NCBI RefSeq assembly: GCF_004795915.1
Contig: NZ_CP039253.1
Location: forward strand, 2,728,001 to 2,792,000
Source of the DNA: Rhodococcus sp. PAMC28707
GTDB lineage: Bacteria; Actinomycetota; Actinomycetes; Mycobacteriales; Mycobacteriaceae
Direction of reading: 5' to 3'
DNA: 64,000 nt
The notes below the pieces were generated by a model, which made no database searches, had not been told where the DNA came from, and worked only from the letters and a program-made list of their open reading frames with translations. A program made the position numbers and the translations under genes. Positions 31,290 through 43,096 of this stretch are shown piece by piece (position 1 is the stretch's first letter; each line of letters begins with the position of its first letter).

Positions 31290-32387
31290 TCAGTCGAACG
31301 GGCCCGCGATGGACGACTCCGCCAGACGTGAAAGCCCTTCACGAATATGGCGCGCCCACAGTCCGCCGATGCCGTCGACCGACTGTAGGTCTGCCGCTGT
31401 AGCTGCAAGAAGCCCCTGCAGCGTGCCGAACGAGACGACGAGTCGATGGATCTGGCTGAACTGCAGCCGCGGTACCCGGGTGAGGACGCGGTATCCACGT
31501 GGGCTCATCGGAGTGTCCAGTGCTTCTATGGTCGCCGGGTAGCCGAATGCGCGTGCGAGCGTGGTGAGGTCGAGTAGATCGACATCGGTCAATTTGTCGA
31601 GAGCAGCCAACGCCTTCTCCACGGCTGCCGTCGTCGACGGTTCAGGACCGGCAAGGTAGTCACGAACGATGAGCTGACGGTCGACGTCGTTGTCGCCCAG
31701 TAGTTCCTCGAGCTGCAGCGCCAGCTGCCTACCGTCGGTGCCGAGTTCGAGGACGTTCTGTTCGATTTCGACCGAGACCCGGCGAACCATCTCCAAACGC
31801 TGAGCGACCGTGAGTGCGTCACGCAGGGTGACGAAGTCCTCGATTTCCACGACCGAGAGCTGACGGGTGTTGTCGTCGAGACGCTGCTTGTAGCGCTCGA
31901 GCGTGGCTACGGCCTGATTTGCACGCGAGAGGATGGTCGCCGAGCCTTCGATGACATGTCGAACTCCGGCTACGTAGACGCTGACGATGCTCATCGACTG
32001 GCTTACCGAGACGACCGGATATCCGGTCTCCATGGCGGTACGTTCGGCAGCGCGGTGCCGCGTTCCTGATTCGACTGTAGGAATCTTGTGATCCGGCACA
32101 AGCTGCACGTTGGAGCGGACGATTCGTTTGCCGTCCGTGGACAGCACGACGGCGCCGTCCATCTTGGAGAGTTCACGCAGCCTGGTAGGCGCGAACTCGA
32201 CATCGAGTTCGAATCCGCCGTCGCAGATCTTCTCGACTTCGTCGTCGTAACCGAGGACTATGAGACCGCCGGTACGGCCTCGAAGTATTCGTTCCAGCCC
32301 GTCGCGCAGGGCCGTGCCCGGTGCCAACCGGGCGATGGTTTCACGTAGCGCCGGGGATGCACTGGCATCGCGTGCGTTCTCGTCCAC
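31290..32387 (-). CDS. disA: DNA-integrity scanning diadenylate cyclase DisA
   Basis: The protein makes c-di-AMP and scans DNA. The DAC domain has the DGA motif in [13 protein letters not shown] and the RHR motif in [11 protein letters not shown] helical linker leads to the C-terminal helix-hairpin-helix region ([15 protein letters not shown]). The GTG at 32387 is preferred over the frame's earlier ATG because GAGGGG stands just before it, giving 365 aa. It is downstream of radA on the same strand, as in most actinobacteria. Confidence 0.94.
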   Translation of the reverse strand: MDENARDASASPALRETIARLAPGTALRDGLERILRGRTGGLIVLGYDDEVEKICDGGFELDVEFAPTRLRELSKMDGAVVLSTDGKRIVRSNVQLVPDHKIPTVESGTRHRAAERTAMETGYPVVSVSQSMSIVSVYVAGVRHVIEGSATILSRANQAVATLERYKQRLDDNTRQLSVVEIEDFVTLRDALTVAQRLEMVRRVSVEIEQNVLELGTDGRQLALQLEELLGDNDVDRQLIVRDYLAGPEPSTTAAVEKALAALDKLTDVDLLDLTTLARAFGYPATIEALDTPMSPRGYRVLTRVPRLQFSQIHRLVVSFGTLQGLLAATAADLQSVDGIGGLWARHIREGLSRLAESSIAGPFD

Positions 32388-32499
32388 GTTCGTCCCCTCG
32401 TCCCAGCATTTGCTTCCACAACGGCTTTTCGGCTGCATCGGCACTACTTCTACAACAGTGGTGTCTCACAGTCTCGCAGCTAGAGGTTACTGGAGTTGA

Positions 32500-33909
32500 T
32501 CAAACCGTCCGCATATGTGCGTAATCGAGTGCCTCGCCAAGATTGGTGACGGTGCGTACCTCGATTCCCTTCGGCACGGTGTCGTCGTGTTCGGGGGTGA
32601 TGGCGTGGGTGAAACCGAGCCGTGCCGCTTCGGCCAAGCGTCGACCCAGCCCTGAGACCCGACGGACTTCTCCCGCCAACCCGACCTCACCGAGGATGAC
32701 CACCCCTGTGGGTATCGGACGATCCGTCACGGCAGACGCCACTGCCACCGCGAGCGCCAGGTCGACAGCAGGTTCGCTGGTACGCATCCCGCCGATCGTT
32801 GCGGCATACACCTCGCTCCGGGCCACTTTCACCCCGCAGCGTCGCTCCAGGACGGCCAGAATCATGGCTACTCGGGCATGGTCGAGGCCGCTGACCGCTC
32901 GGCGTGGGGAAGGCATGTGCGTATCGACGACGAGTGCCTGCACTTCGGCGAGCAACGGACGCTTACCGTCCATGGTGACAGTCACTGCCGTGCCGGGCAC
33001 CGCATCGGTGCGGTGATGCAGGAACAGGCCCGACGGATCGGTGATGCCCTCGATGCCGGTATCTCGTAGTTCGAAGCACCCAACTTCGTCGGAAGCACCG
33101 AAGCGATTCTTGACTCCGCGGATCATGCGGAGAGTGGAGTGCTTGTCGCCTTCGAAGTGGAGAACTACGTCGACCAGGTGCTCGAGTGAACGGGGACCCG
33201 CGACGGCCCCGTCCTTGGTGACGTGACCGATCAGGAGGACCGCGATGCCGGTCGTTTTCGCCAGGGACGTGAGTGCACTGGTGATCGCGCGGACCTGGGT
33301 GACACCGCCGATGACTCCGTCGACGTCCGCGGCAAGCATCGTCTGGACCGAATCGACGATCAGCAGACTCGGTGCGACCTGCTCCACGTGGCCGAACACC
33401 GTCGCAAGATCGGATTCTGCGGCGAGGAAGACGCGTTCGTGGACCGCGCCCGTCCGGTCTGCACGCAACCGAACTTGTCCGGCGGATTCTTCGCCCGTGA
33501 CGTAGAGCGCGCGCCGGTCTTCGCCGGTGCGGGCCCAGCGGTGCACCACCTCGAGGAGCAGCGTCGACTTGCCCACCCCGGGCTCACCGGCGAGGAGTAC
33601 TACGGAACCAGGGACGAGCCCCCCGCCGAGTACGCGGTCGAACTCCGGGATACCGGTCGAATTTGCCTGTGCAGTACTGCTACTGACCTGCGTAAGTGCC
33701 GTCGCGGGCGAAGTCGGGATCATTGCGGTGGTCGACGACCTGGTGTTGCCGGCGCCGAGACCGGATGCGCCCGGTCTGCTCGCAACCGGAGTCAGCACGG
33801 GCGCCTCGTCCATCGATCCCCAGCTACCGCAGTCCGGGCATCGGCCTACCCATTTGGCCACGGAGTGTCTGCAGGCCGAACATCGGTAGTTCGTCTTCAG
33901 TTTGGCCAC
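32500..33909 (-). CDS. radA: DNA repair protein RadA
   Basis: This is a RecA-like branch-migration helicase. The N-terminal zinc finger is [18 protein letters not shown], Walker A is GEPGVGKST, the RadA-specific KNRFG motif is present, and the C-terminal Lon-protease-like domain covers the last 150 residues ([17 protein letters not shown] onward). The length is 469 aa. It lies between lpqE and disA; the 35-bp gap from lpqE suggests one minus-strand transcript. Confidence 0.95.
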   Translation of the reverse strand: MAKLKTNYRCSACRHSVAKWVGRCPDCGSWGSMDEAPVLTPVASRPGASGLGAGNTRSSTTAMIPTSPATALTQVSSSTAQANSTGIPEFDRVLGGGLVPGSVVLLAGEPGVGKSTLLLEVVHRWARTGEDRRALYVTGEESAGQVRLRADRTGAVHERVFLAAESDLATVFGHVEQVAPSLLIVDSVQTMLAADVDGVIGGVTQVRAITSALTSLAKTTGIAVLLIGHVTKDGAVAGPRSLEHLVDVVLHFEGDKHSTLRMIRGVKNRFGASDEVGCFELRDTGIEGITDPSGLFLHHRTDAVPGTAVTVTMDGKRPLLAEVQALVVDTHMPSPRRAVSGLDHARVAMILAVLERRCGVKVARSEVYAATIGGMRTSEPAVDLALAVAVASAVTDRPIPTGVVILGEVGLAGEVRRVSGLGRRLAEAARLGFTHAITPEHDDTVPKGIEVRTVTNLGEALDYAHMRTV

Positions 33910-33944
33910 GCGGAGAAGGCTAGAGGACGGTACCGACAGAAACG

Positions 33945-34604
33945 TCAGTTGTTGCCGTCGGCGCCTTCCTCGACCTGAGTCCCCACGACGCTGTTCTCGG
34001 CGCTGTGTGCCTCGGCTTCGATGGGCGACTTCGTCGAGACGTCGCGCGGAAGAACCTGGCCTGCATCGACGGGGACGAGAACCTCGACGTCACCGGCTTT
34101 CTCGAACGTGAACGTGACAGGAACCGTGAGGCCTGGGCGAACTTCCTCGCCGATACTGTTGAGCTCGACGACGATCTGCTGCAATGGGATCAGCTCCTCA
34201 TCGAGCTCGGTGCCCGCGGGGGCTCCGGCGCCGAGGGCGGTCGACGGTGCAATCTCGGTTCCGCCAGGCTCCTTGCCGACCGTCACCGAGGACGCCGCTG
34301 TCGTGGAGATCCGTGTGAGGCGATCGGGGGTCGTGGTGCTGTTGTTGACGGCGATGAAGCCGAGTTCGACTTTGCCGCCTGGCTTGATCGAGTACTCCTC
34401 GGTCTGCGGGTACACCACATGCACATTGCGCAGTGAGATGTCGCCGACATCGGCGAAGTTTCCGTTGACAGCCGAGACCTGCTGGGCGGTCTGTGAAATT
34501 TGGCCGGAGCCGCAGGCAGTCAGAGTCAGTGCTGCGCCTGCCGCGAGAGCGGTTGCCCACAGGCGGGTCTTTCGGTGCGTGGTCGCAGCGTTGAACACAG
34601 TCAC
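33945..34604 (-). CDS. lpqE: Lipoprotein LpqE-like
   Basis: The N-terminus has a basic start, a hydrophobic stretch and the lipobox LTAC with the lipidated Cys followed by GSG. The mature part is a beta-rich domain ([24 protein letters not shown]). The position upstream of radA and divergent from carD equals Rv3584 (lpqE). Function is not established. Confidence 0.82.
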   Translation of the reverse strand: MTVFNAATTHRKTRLWATALAAGAALTLTACGSGQISQTAQQVSAVNGNFADVGDISLRNVHVVYPQTEEYSIKPGGKVELGFIAVNNSTTTPDRLTRISTTAASSVTVGKEPGGTEIAPSTALGAGAPAGTELDEELIPLQQIVVELNSIGEEVRPGLTVPVTFTFEKAGDVEVLVPVDAGQVLPRDVSTKSPIEAEAHSAENSVVGTQVEEGADGNN

Positions 34605-35450
<846 letters not shown>

Positions 35451-35452
35451 GT

Positions 35453-36136
35453 GTGACCAGTGTGCATGCTGGCCCGGTCGTCGCGCTCGTACCGGCGGCG
35501 GGCCAGGGCGTTCGGCTCCGACAAGGAATGCCGAAAGCGTATGTGACTTTGAAGGGTAAAACCCTTCTGCAACATTCGGTCGACGGTCTGACAGCGTCAG
35601 GCGCCGTCGACCGAATTGTTGTGATCGTGCCGGCCGATCTGGTCGAGCACACGTGTGAGCTCCTCGGACCTACCGTCACGGTGGTCGAAGGGGCACATGA
35701 ACGTACCGATTCGGTGCGTTGCGGTCTCGCGGTCGCCGGAGACGCAGCCATCGTGCTGGTTCACGATGCGGCGCGCGCGCTGACTCCGCCCACCCTGGTT
35801 GCACGGGTGGTCGCCGCGGTGCGCGCTGGACGTGGTGCCGTCGTGCCCGCAGTACCGGTAACCGACACCGTCAAGTCGGTCGATCTCATGGGCGCCGTGG
35901 TCGGGACCCCCGATCGGAGCTCACTCCGAGCAATTCAGACCCCACAGGGATTTCGTGCCGACCTGTTGATCCGCGCCTACGCCGAATCCACGGACTCCGC
36001 GACCGACGACGCAGGCCTGGTGGAGCGTCTCGGTGAGACAGTGCACACGATCACCGGTGAATTGCTCGCATTCAAGATCACCACTCCACACGACCTTTTG
36101 CTCGCAGAGGCGATCACCGCACAGGAGACTGCATGA
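35453..36136 (+). CDS. ispD: 2-C-methyl-D-erythritol 4-phosphate cytidylyltransferase
   Basis: This is the third enzyme of the non-mevalonate isoprenoid pathway. The CTP-binding loop is [18 protein letters not shown], and [10 protein letters not shown] and [13 protein letters not shown] are family motifs. The start is GTG, directly after carD. The stop overlaps the ispF ATG (ATGA). Confidence 0.95.
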   Translation: MTSVHAGPVVALVPAAGQGVRLRQGMPKAYVTLKGKTLLQHSVDGLTASGAVDRIVVIVPADLVEHTCELLGPTVTVVEGAHERTDSVRCGLAVAGDAAIVLVHDAARALTPPTLVARVVAAVRAGRGAVVPAVPVTDTVKSVDLMGAVVGTPDRSSLRAIQTPQGFRADLLIRAYAESTDSATDDAGLVERLGETVHTITGELLAFKITTPHDLLLAEAITAQETA

Positions 36137-36597
36137 GAGTCGGCATCGGAACAGACGTGCACCCGATCCAGGTCGGGCGGCCGTGTTGGCTCGCAGGCCT
36201 GCTGTTCGAGGACGGTGACGGGCTCGAAGGCCACTCGGACGGTGACGTCGCCGCCCACGCGCTGTGTGATGCGCTGCTGTCCGCAGCAGGTCTCGGTGAT
36301 CTCGGCTCGGTTTTCGGGACGGGGCGACCCGAGTGGGACGGCGTCAGCGGTGCAGCAATGCTGACCGAGGTGCGTCGCCTTCTTGCCGAACACGGCTTCG
36401 GTATCGGTAACGCCGCAGTCCAGATCATCGGAAATCGACCGAAGATCGGGCCGCGCCGCGTGGAGGCGCAGGAGAGATTGTCAGCGATTCTCGGAGCCCC
36501 CGTTTCGGTGTCTGCGACCACCACCGACGGATTGGGATTGACGGGACGAGGCGAAGGAATTGCCGCCGTCGCGACGGCACTTGTCATGAGTGAGTAA
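36133..36597 (+). CDS. ispF: 2-C-methyl-D-erythritol 2,4-cyclodiphosphate synthase
   Basis: This pathway enzyme acts two steps after IspD. The zinc site is in [12 protein letters not shown] (DxH) and the family segment [27 protein letters not shown] is complete. It ends with [18 protein letters not shown]. The length is 154 aa. It is translationally coupled to ispD. Confidence 0.96.
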   Translation: MRVGIGTDVHPIQVGRPCWLAGLLFEDGDGLEGHSDGDVAAHALCDALLSAAGLGDLGSVFGTGRPEWDGVSGAAMLTEVRRLLAEHGFGIGNAAVQIIGNRPKIGPRRVEAQERLSAILGAPVSVSATTTDGLGLTGRGEGIAAVATALVMSE

Positions 36598-36620
36598 ATC
36601 CCCCGGTAGCATGGCGAGTC

Positions 36621-38036
36621 GTGACCCTTCACCTTTACGACACCGAGACGAGGGCCTTGCGGGAATTCATCCCCTTGGTCCCTGGCCATGCGTCGGTGTA
36701 CCTGTGTGGGGCGACGGTCCAAGGTGAGCCTCATATCGGCCACGTTCGTAGCGGTGTCGCGTTCGACGTCCTTCGCAGGTGGCTCCTCGCCCACGAGGTC
36801 GACGTCGCTTTCGTCCGCAATGTCACCGACATCGACGACAAAATTTTGAACAAGGCGCGCGACGCTGGACGGCCGTGGTGGGAGTGGGCCGCGACGTTCG
36901 AGCGATCCTTCGCGTGGGCCTACGACCAACTCGGGGTGCTACCGCCGTCGGTCGAGCCGCGAGCAACCGGACACATCACCCAGATGGTGGAGTTGATCGA
37001 CAGATTGATCGCATCCGGGCACGCATACGCCTCCGCCGGTGACGTGTACTTCGACGTGGTGAGCTTCCCGAGTTATGGGGCGCTGTCCGGGCACAAACTC
37101 GACGACGTACATCAGGGCGAGAGCGTCGCCGAGGGTAAGCGTGATCCCCGAGACTTCACGCTGTGGAAAGCAGCGAAGCCCGGCGAGCCGTCGTGGCCGA
37201 CACCATGGGGACGTGGACGCCCCGGATGGCACCTCGAGTGCTCGGCCATGGCCGAGGCATACCTCGGGCCCGACTTCGATATTCATTGCGGTGGTCTCGA
37301 TCTGGTGTTCCCGCACCACGAGAACGAGCGTGCGCAGAGCAAAGCGGCCGGCGACGGGTTCAGTCGATACTGGTTGCACAACGGCTGGGTCACGATGGGC
37401 GGCGAGAAGATGTCGAAATCGCTCGGCAACGTTCTGTCGGTCCCCAATGTTCTCCAGCACGTGCGACCGCAGGAACTGAGGTATTACCTCGGTGGCGCGC
37501 ACTACCGTTCGATGCTCGAATACTCCGACAATGCGCTGCAGACGGCAGCGGTGACCTATCGAGGAATCGAAGGATTCGTCAAACGTACGGTCGAGCGAGC
37601 GGGAGATGTACCACTCGGCACCTGGACCGACGGCTTCGCCGCCGCGCTGGACGACGACCTGGGAGTCCCCAAGGCGCTCGCCGAGCTACACGCGACGGTG
37701 CGGGCGGGCAACAGCGCGCTCGAAGGCGGAGACCTCGAATCCGCCGTCGAGCATGCCGGGCAGGTGCGTGCGATGCTCTCGATTCTGGGTGTGGATCCGC
37801 TGGATCCGCACTGGGCTGGCGGATCCGGCGACACCGACGCACTCGAAGGGGCCCTGGGAGTGCTTGTCGACGCAGAGTTGCAGCGTCGAGCACAAGCCAA
37901 GGTGGACAAGGACTGGCCGGCCGCGGACGCGATTCGAGATCGCCTCGCCAAGGCAGGCATAGACGTGACAGATACCCCCAACGGGCCGGAATGGTCCGTC
38001 GGGGCAACACGCAGTAACGACGAAGCAGGGCAGTGA
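36621..38036 (+). CDS. cysS: Cysteinyl-tRNA synthetase
   Basis: The class I signature HIGH is in [11 protein letters not shown] and KMSKS is in [13 protein letters not shown]. Zinc ligands include the Cys in VYLCGATVQ and the Cys/His/Glu set around [10 protein letters not shown] and FPHHENE. The start is GTG and the length is 471 aa. It is part of the carD-ispD-ispF-cysS-rlmB run. Confidence 0.96.
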   Translation: MTLHLYDTETRALREFIPLVPGHASVYLCGATVQGEPHIGHVRSGVAFDVLRRWLLAHEVDVAFVRNVTDIDDKILNKARDAGRPWWEWAATFERSFAWAYDQLGVLPPSVEPRATGHITQMVELIDRLIASGHAYASAGDVYFDVVSFPSYGALSGHKLDDVHQGESVAEGKRDPRDFTLWKAAKPGEPSWPTPWGRGRPGWHLECSAMAEAYLGPDFDIHCGGLDLVFPHHENERAQSKAAGDGFSRYWLHNGWVTMGGEKMSKSLGNVLSVPNVLQHVRPQELRYYLGGAHYRSMLEYSDNALQTAAVTYRGIEGFVKRTVERAGDVPLGTWTDGFAAALDDDLGVPKALAELHATVRAGNSALEGGDLESAVEHAGQVRAMLSILGVDPLDPHWAGGSGDTDALEGALGVLVDAELQRRAQAKVDKDWPAADAIRDRLAKAGIDVTDTPNGPEWSVGATRSNDEAGQ

Positions 38037-39013
38037 TGGCAGGCAATTCAAGTAGGCGCGGCGCGATACGCAAGACCGGCACCAAGAAAGGTCAGGTCGC
38101 GGGCTCCGGCGGAAATCGGCGCCGAGGTCTCGAAGGCCGCGGCGCCACGCCGCCCGCTGAGGAGCGCACCAAGCATCCAGCTTCACGTCGCGCCAAGATG
38201 GCGGAGAAGTCCGCTCAGAACCGTGGCGACAGTCGTGGTCGCAGCACTCGGGTCCCGACTCGGAAGAACGACGACGGTCCAGAGGTCGTGCTGGGTCGCA
38301 ACCCCGTCGTTGAGTGCCTTCGCGCGGGAGTTCCGGCGACGGCCCTGTGGGTTGCCGTCGGCACCGACAGTGACGAGCGGCTGAAGGAAAGCGTCCAGCG
38401 CGCAGCCGACGCCGGTATCTCCATTCTCGAGGTTCCACGTTCGGATCTCGACAAGCTGAGCGCGAACGGTCTGCATCAGGGTCTCGCTTTGCAGGTTCCG
38501 CCGTATCGATACGCCCACCCGGATGACTTGATCAGTACGGCTCGCTCGCACCAGGAACCGGCACTTCTGGTCGCTCTCGACAACATCACCGACCCTCGGA
38601 ACCTCGGTGCGGTTGTGCGCTCGGTGGCGGCGTTCGGTGGACACGGCGTCGTCATCCCGCAGCGGCGTAGCGCCAGTGTCTCGGCCGTCGCCTGGCGCAC
38701 CAGCGCAGGTGCTGCGGCGCGACTCCAGGTTGCCCGCGCCACCAACCTGACCCGGACGTTGAAGGATTGGCAGTCCAAGGGTGTCACCATCATCGGTCTC
38801 GACGCCGAGGGCGACACCACGCTCGACGAATTCGACGGCACCGGCCCACTGGCTGTGGTTGTCGGATCCGAAGGCAAGGGTCTCTCGCGTCTGGTTCGCG
38901 AAACCTGTGATTCGATTCTGTCCATCCCGATGGCAGGTCCGGTCGAATCGCTGAACGCTTCGGTGGCAGCGGGCGTTGTGTTGGCCGACATCGCACGTCA
39001 GCGTCGTCGGTAG
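38036..39013 (+). CDS. rlmB: 23S rRNA 2'-O-methyltransferase RlmB (TrmH family)
   Basis: This SpoU/TrmH methyltransferase has the deep trefoil-knot motifs [40 protein letters not shown] and [20 protein letters not shown]. The first 80 residues are an Arg/Lys-rich, probably disordered extension. The ATG at 38036 overlaps the cysS stop (TGATG); an in-frame GTG at 38033 is possible. Its 3' end overlaps pxpC on the other strand by 16 bp. Confidence 0.93.
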   Translation: MAGNSSRRGAIRKTGTKKGQVAGSGGNRRRGLEGRGATPPAEERTKHPASRRAKMAEKSAQNRGDSRGRSTRVPTRKNDDGPEVVLGRNPVVECLRAGVPATALWVAVGTDSDERLKESVQRAADAGISILEVPRSDLDKLSANGLHQGLALQVPPYRYAHPDDLISTARSHQEPALLVALDNITDPRNLGAVVRSVAAFGGHGVVIPQRRSASVSAVAWRTSAGAAARLQVARATNLTRTLKDWQSKGVTIIGLDAEGDTTLDEFDGTGPLAVVVGSEGKGLSRLVRETCDSILSIPMAGPVESLNASVAAGVVLADIARQRRR

Positions 39014-39891
39014 GACGGGACGCCCCATCGGGGCTGGTGCACTCGGAACCGTATCGAGTCCCCGGGCCGCAGTTGTCCGATCGATGGAAGATCGGTGTCT
39101 CGAACGACGGCGATGACGGGATACCCGCCCGTCACCGGGTGATCGGCGAGGAAGAGGACGGGCTTGCCGTTCGGTGGAACCTGGAGGGCGCCGGGAACCA
39201 TGCCCTCGCTGAGTAGCTCGTCGGTCCACGCTCGTTCCAGCGGCGTCCGACCGTCGAGCTTGACCCCGACGCGATTCGATTCGCTGGTTGCGGTCCAAAT
39301 TTGGCTCGCCAGGACATGGAGTGCCTCGGAGGTGAACCAGTCCTGGCGCGGACCGAGGTTCACCGACACTTCGATGTGCCCGGTTCGGTCCGGGGGTGGT
39401 GCCAATTCCGTTGCAGGCCAATGTGACTGCGCATCACCGATCGCGAGGACGTCACCTTCCGTCAGTGGCGCCGGACCCAGCCCCGACAGAGTGTCGGTGG
39501 ACCTGCTCCCGAGAACCGTGGCGACGTCGAATCCGCCGCGTACAGCGATATAGCTGCGGAGTCCCGAAGTCGGTGTGGCCACTGACAATTCGTCTCCGTC
39601 GGACAGATACAGCGTGTTGTACATCGCCCCGGCGATGCCGTTGACGGTGATCCTGCCCGAAGCGCCGGTGACCGCTACGGCGACCGATCCCTGCATGCGA
39701 ATCAGCACGCCGCCCATCGTTGCCTCGAGTGTTGCAGCGTCGACAGTGTTGCCCACCAACCTGTTGGCAGCGTCGTGCGAGCGGAGGTCGGCGGCGCCGG
39801 ATCTTCCGACGCCGATCGACGCGTGACCGGGGCGGCCTCGATCCTGCACGGTGCACAGTGGCCCTGGACGTAGTATCTCGACGGCTTTCAC
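38998..39891 (-). CDS. pxpC: 5-Oxoprolinase subunit C (biotin-dependent carboxyltransferase family)
   Basis: PxpC works with PxpA and PxpB to hydrolyse 5-oxoproline to glutamate. Family segments are [42 protein letters not shown] and [12 protein letters not shown]. The GTG at 39891 overlaps the pxpB stop (GTGA), giving 297 aa; the longer open frame is rejected. Confidence 0.92.
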   Translation of the reverse strand: MKAVEILRPGPLCTVQDRGRPGHASIGVGRSGAADLRSHDAANRLVGNTVDAATLEATMGGVLIRMQGSVAVAVTGASGRITVNGIAGAMYNTLYLSDGDELSVATPTSGLRSYIAVRGGFDVATVLGSRSTDTLSGLGPAPLTEGDVLAIGDAQSHWPATELAPPPDRTGHIEVSVNLGPRQDWFTSEALHVLASQIWTATSESNRVGVKLDGRTPLERAWTDELLSEGMVPGALQVPPNGKPVLFLADHPVTGGYPVIAVVRDTDLPSIGQLRPGDSIRFRVHQPRWGVPSYRRR

Positions 39892-40490
39892 GACTGCTGG
39901 AACCTGACCTTCGTACCGGGCTGTAGCCGCGCAGGGGGCGAGCCGCCCTCGTCCCACAAGACCGCATCGGTGGTCCCGATCAACTGCCATCCACCTGGAG
40001 AACTGCGTGGGTAGATTCCGGAGAACTCGCCGGCAAGTCCGACCGAACCTGCAGGGACCGAGGTGCGAGGTTCGAAGCGTCGAGGAACATGCAGGCGGTC
40101 GTCGGGGCCGACGAGATAGCCGAACCCAGGTGCGAACCCGCCGAATGCGACGGTCCAGATGCGACCCGTGTGCGCTGCCACGACTTCCGGCGTCGACAGA
40201 CCGGTGTGTCTGGCGACATCTTCGAGATCCGGACCGTCGTAGCTGACCGCAATCGTCACCGCGTCGGCCTTCGCTTCACTGTCCTCTGCCACTGGTTCGA
40301 CCGAACGAATCCACGTCACGATCCGTTCTTTCTGACCCCGGAATCGCACCAGAACTGTCCGCGCGGCCGGGACCAGGTCCTCGACGTCGACGGGGGCCGT
40401 CGCGTGCAGTGAACGGAAGAAGGCCATCGTCTCGCGGAGGTCGCCGTACTCGATCAGTACGGCATGTTCACCTGCATCTCGGACGATCAT
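39888..40490 (-). CDS. pxpB: 5-Oxoprolinase subunit B (KipI family)
   Basis: This is a cyclophilin-like KipI-family protein, about 200 aa from the ATG at 40490. Motifs are GEHAVLIEYGD, the VAFGGFAPGFGYLVG segment and the C-terminal SPGGWQLIGTTDAVLWD. The start overlaps the pxpA stop by one base (TGATG). An upstream open extension of 32 codons lies inside pxpA and is rejected. Confidence 0.93.
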   Translation of the reverse strand: MIVRDAGEHAVLIEYGDLRETMAFFRSLHATAPVDVEDLVPAARTVLVRFRGQKERIVTWIRSVEPVAEDSEAKADAVTIAVSYDGPDLEDVARHTGLSTPEVVAAHTGRIWTVAFGGFAPGFGYLVGPDDRLHVPRRFEPRTSVPAGSVGLAGEFSGIYPRSSPGGWQLIGTTDAVLWDEGGSPPARLQPGTKVRFQQS

Positions 40491-41248
40491 CAGATGAAGG
40501 GTGAGATCTCGATACCGTTGTCGGACAGTATCTTTCGGACTGCGATGGCGATGTCGACCGCGCCTGGAGAGTCTCCGTGCACACACACCGATTCCGCGGA
40601 GACGGCGACGCTGCTGCCGTCGATCGACTCCACCGTTCCCTCCCGAACCAGTTGGAGGATGCGCGCTGCGACCACCGCAGGATCGGACAGGACGGCGCCG
40701 GCCTCGCGCCGGGACACCAACTCACCAGCAGTTGTGTACGCACGGTCGGCGAAGGCCTCCGACACGGTCCGCAAACCGGCAGCCTCGGCCTCCTCGAGGA
40801 ACACCGAGCCTGCCAAACCGAGGACGGGGAGCGTCGGATCGTAGATTAGGACGGCGTCGACTACAGCTTTCGCCTGGTCCCGATGCGTGACGATGGCGTT
40901 GTACAGCGCGCCGTGTGGTTTGACGTAGGCGATGGCGGAACCGGCTGCCTGGCTGAGCCCGTCGAGGGCCCCCATCTGGTACAGCACGTCGGCAGTCAGA
41001 TCAGCAGGTTCGATGTCGATGAAGCGTCGGCCGAAACCGGCCAGGTCGCGATAACCGACCTGAGCACCGATACGGACCGCCCTGTCGGCCGCAGCACGGC
41101 AGGTCGCCAGGATCGTCTGTGGGTCACCCGCATGGAAACCACATGCAATATTGGCACTGGTCACCACCGCCAGCATTGCATCGTCGTTACCGAGCTTCCA
41201 CGTTCCGAAGCTCTCGCCGAGGTCTGAGTTGATATCGATGGACGTCAT
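40490..41248 (-). CDS. pxpA: 5-Oxoprolinase subunit A (LamB/YcsF family)
   Basis: This is a TIM-barrel-like LamB/YcsF protein. The start segment IDINSDLGESFGTWKLG is characteristic, followed by NIACGFHAGDP, AYVKPHGALYN and CVHGDSPGA. The ATG at 41248 is chosen by that signature (252 aa); the open frame continues 144 codons upstream through the transporter gene and is not coding. The gene leads pxpA-pxpB-pxpC. Confidence 0.94.
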   Translation of the reverse strand: MTSIDINSDLGESFGTWKLGNDDAMLAVVTSANIACGFHAGDPQTILATCRAAADRAVRIGAQVGYRDLAGFGRRFIDIEPADLTADVLYQMGALDGLSQAAGSAIAYVKPHGALYNAIVTHRDQAKAVVDAVLIYDPTLPVLGLAGSVFLEEAEAAGLRTVSEAFADRAYTTAGELVSRREAGAVLSDPAVVAARILQLVREGTVESIDGSSVAVSAESVCVHGDSPGAVDIAIAVRKILSDNGIEISPFI

Positions 41249-41259
41249 CGGCTTCGAGT

Positions 41260-42138
41260 CTAGGCGACAACGATGCGACCGGAGTCGGCCTTTCGGCGAG
41301 ACCCCACCGCGCGGCAGATGAGGTAAATGACGAACGAGATGGTCGTGACGAATGTCGACACGGGAACACCAGGTGCGAGCGAGAGCAGAATGCCGCCCAC
41401 GGCGGCGATCTCGGCGAACAGAATGGACAACAGCGTCGCCTTCAGCGGGCTCGCAGTCACACGCGCGGCAGCGGCCGCGGGCGTGATGAGCAACGACAAC
41501 ACGAGCAGCGCCCCGACGATCTGAACGCCGAGCGCACACGCGACTCCTACCAGAACTGCGAACACGACGGCGAGCCCACGGACCGGGACGCCGCGTGCCA
41601 GCGCAACCTCCGGGTCGGTGCTGGCGAACAACAGTGGACGGTAGACGACCGCGAGCACGACGAGGACCAACACCGCGCACACCAACAGAAGCTGAATTCC
41701 GCTCTGCCCTACGCCGACGATCTGACCGATCAGAAGCGAGAAGCTCGTGCCGGTTCTACCCGGATACAGCCAGATGAACAACACCGACAATCCAAGCCCG
41801 AACGACATGATGACACCGATCACCGAGTCGCGATCCCGAGCTTTGGAGCCGAGCAAGGCGAACATCACCGCGGCGACGACCGAGCCGATTATTGCTCCGA
41901 GCCCGACGGTGATACCGACGAGCAAAGCCGCCGACGCGCCGGTCAACGACAATTCACTCGAACCGTGCACCGCGAACGCCCACTGTCTACTGACGATCAG
42001 CGGACCGAGCGCACCGGAGAGCAGACCGAGAATGGCCGCCGCGAGGAGTGCCTGCTGTACGAAGTCGTAGCTCAACAAGTTCGCCGTCGTACTGAAGTCG
42101 AAGATCTTGGAGAGGGCGTCGACCACTTTCTCGTTCAT
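41260..42138 (-). CDS. Zinc/manganese ABC transporter permease (ZnuB type)
   Basis: This ABC-3 family permease is 292 aa with about 8-9 membrane helices. The family segments GSSELSLTGASAALLVG and GVQIVGALLVLSLLITPAAAAA are clear. It starts immediately after the ATPase stop. With the ATPase and the His-rich binding protein it forms a metal importer; zinc is more likely than manganese because of the His-rich loop of the binding protein, but this is inference. Confidence 0.9.
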   Translation of the reverse strand: MNEKVVDALSKIFDFSTTANLLSYDFVQQALLAAAILGLLSGALGPLIVSRQWAFAVHGSSELSLTGASAALLVGITVGLGAIIGSVVAAVMFALLGSKARDRDSVIGVIMSFGLGLSVLFIWLYPGRTGTSFSLLIGQIVGVGQSGIQLLLVCAVLVLVVLAVVYRPLLFASTDPEVALARGVPVRGLAVVFAVLVGVACALGVQIVGALLVLSLLITPAAAAARVTASPLKATLLSILFAEIAAVGGILLSLAPGVPVSTFVTTISFVIYLICRAVGSRRKADSGRIVVA

Positions 42139-42957
42139 TCAGAGATCCTCGGTCGGTGGATGGTGCGCACCCGCAGAGCCGAGAGCGTCGATGGAATCTC
42201 CGGTGCCGACGACGACGAGCCGCCCGCGCACCTTCAGAACTTCCACCTCGGTTCCGTACAACTCCGAGAGCACTTCGGTCGTCATGACATCAGCAGGTGC
42301 GCCGATACGGAACTTGCCGTCGACGATGTAGACGATGCGGTCCACCAACGGCAGAATCGGATTGATCTCGTGCGTCACGAACAGCACCGCCGTGTCGTGC
42401 TCCCGCCGTCGCCGATCGATGAGACCGGACACGAGACCTTGATTCGCCAAATCGAGGCTGAGTAGAGGCTCGTCGCACAGCAACACCGTCGGATTGCCGA
42501 CCAGCGCCTGGGCGATACGTAAACGCTGCTGCTCGCCTCCCGACATCGTCCCGACCGGCGCACCAGCGAAAGCATTCGCGTCGACCTGGTCGATCGCATG
42601 CTGCACGACACGTGTGCGCTCACGCATGCCGCGAAGACCGAGCCCCCAACGATGGCCGTCCCAGCCGAGACCGACGAGATCACGCCCACGCAGCGGCAAG
42701 CCGTCGTCGATACTGCGCTGCTGCGGGATGTAACCGACACCGGACTGGCCTTTGCGGACAGGCTCACCCGCAATTGCAGCAGTCCCCGAAGTCAAATGGT
42801 TCTGGCCGAGCAGCACCTTCAGAAGCGAAGTCTTACCCGAACCGTTCGGTCCGAGGACAGCTACGAACTCACCGCTCTCCACCGTGAGATCGAGGTTCCG
42901 CCACAACGTGCGCTCCCCGAACGCCAGTCCGGCATCGCGCAGTTCTACAGCAGGCAT
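42139..42957 (-). CDS. Zinc/manganese ABC transporter ATPase (ZnuC type)
   Basis: Walker A is LGPNGSGKTSLL, the ABC signature is TMSGGEQQRLRIAQAL, Walker B is VLLCDEPLLSLD, and the switch His is in FVTHEINPI. The Q-loop is in GYIPQQRSIDDGLPL, which is typical of metal-type ABC ATPases. The length is 272 aa. The stop abuts the permease ATG. Between it and the binding-protein gene lies a 33-bp tandem repeat. Confidence 0.92.
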   Translation of the reverse strand: MPAVELRDAGLAFGERTLWRNLDLTVESGEFVAVLGPNGSGKTSLLKVLLGQNHLTSGTAAIAGEPVRKGQSGVGYIPQQRSIDDGLPLRGRDLVGLGWDGHRWGLGLRGMRERTRVVQHAIDQVDANAFAGAPVGTMSGGEQQRLRIAQALVGNPTVLLCDEPLLSLDLANQGLVSGLIDRRRREHDTAVLFVTHEINPILPLVDRIVYIVDGKFRIGAPADVMTTEVLSELYGTEVEVLKVRGRLVVVGTGDSIDALGSAGAHHPPTEDL

Positions 42958-42993
42958 GAACTACAGCTTTCCAGCCCTGGCCATACAGCCGCT

Positions 42994-43092
42994 CCGCGGG
43001 CTCCACTCCCGGTTTCCGGGGTCGTTCCGCGGGCTCCACTCCTGGTTTCCAGGGTCGTTCCGCGGGCTCCACTCCCGGTTTCCAGGGTCGTC
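42994..43092 (+). repeat. Three 33-bp tandem repeats with small hairpins
   Basis: Copies are at 42994-43026, 43027-43059 and 43060-43092, nearly identical. Each holds a 5-bp stem with TTT loop. Copy 1 reads CCCGG-TTT-CCGGG and copy 2 CCTGG-TTT-CCAGG, a compensatory change, while copy 3 has one mismatch. The array fills the gap between the binding-protein stop and the ATPase start on the minus strand. Confidence 0.9.
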
Positions 43093-43096
43093 ATGC

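Noticed and set aside
40586..41680. Long 5' extension of the pxpA frame through the transporter permease
   Set aside because: The PxpA family begins at IDINSDLGES, so the extension is antisense/out-of-frame noise over another gene's end.
42994..43092. Short repeats considered as a CRISPR array
   Set aside because: The copies are contiguous, with no unique spacers and no cas genes nearby.
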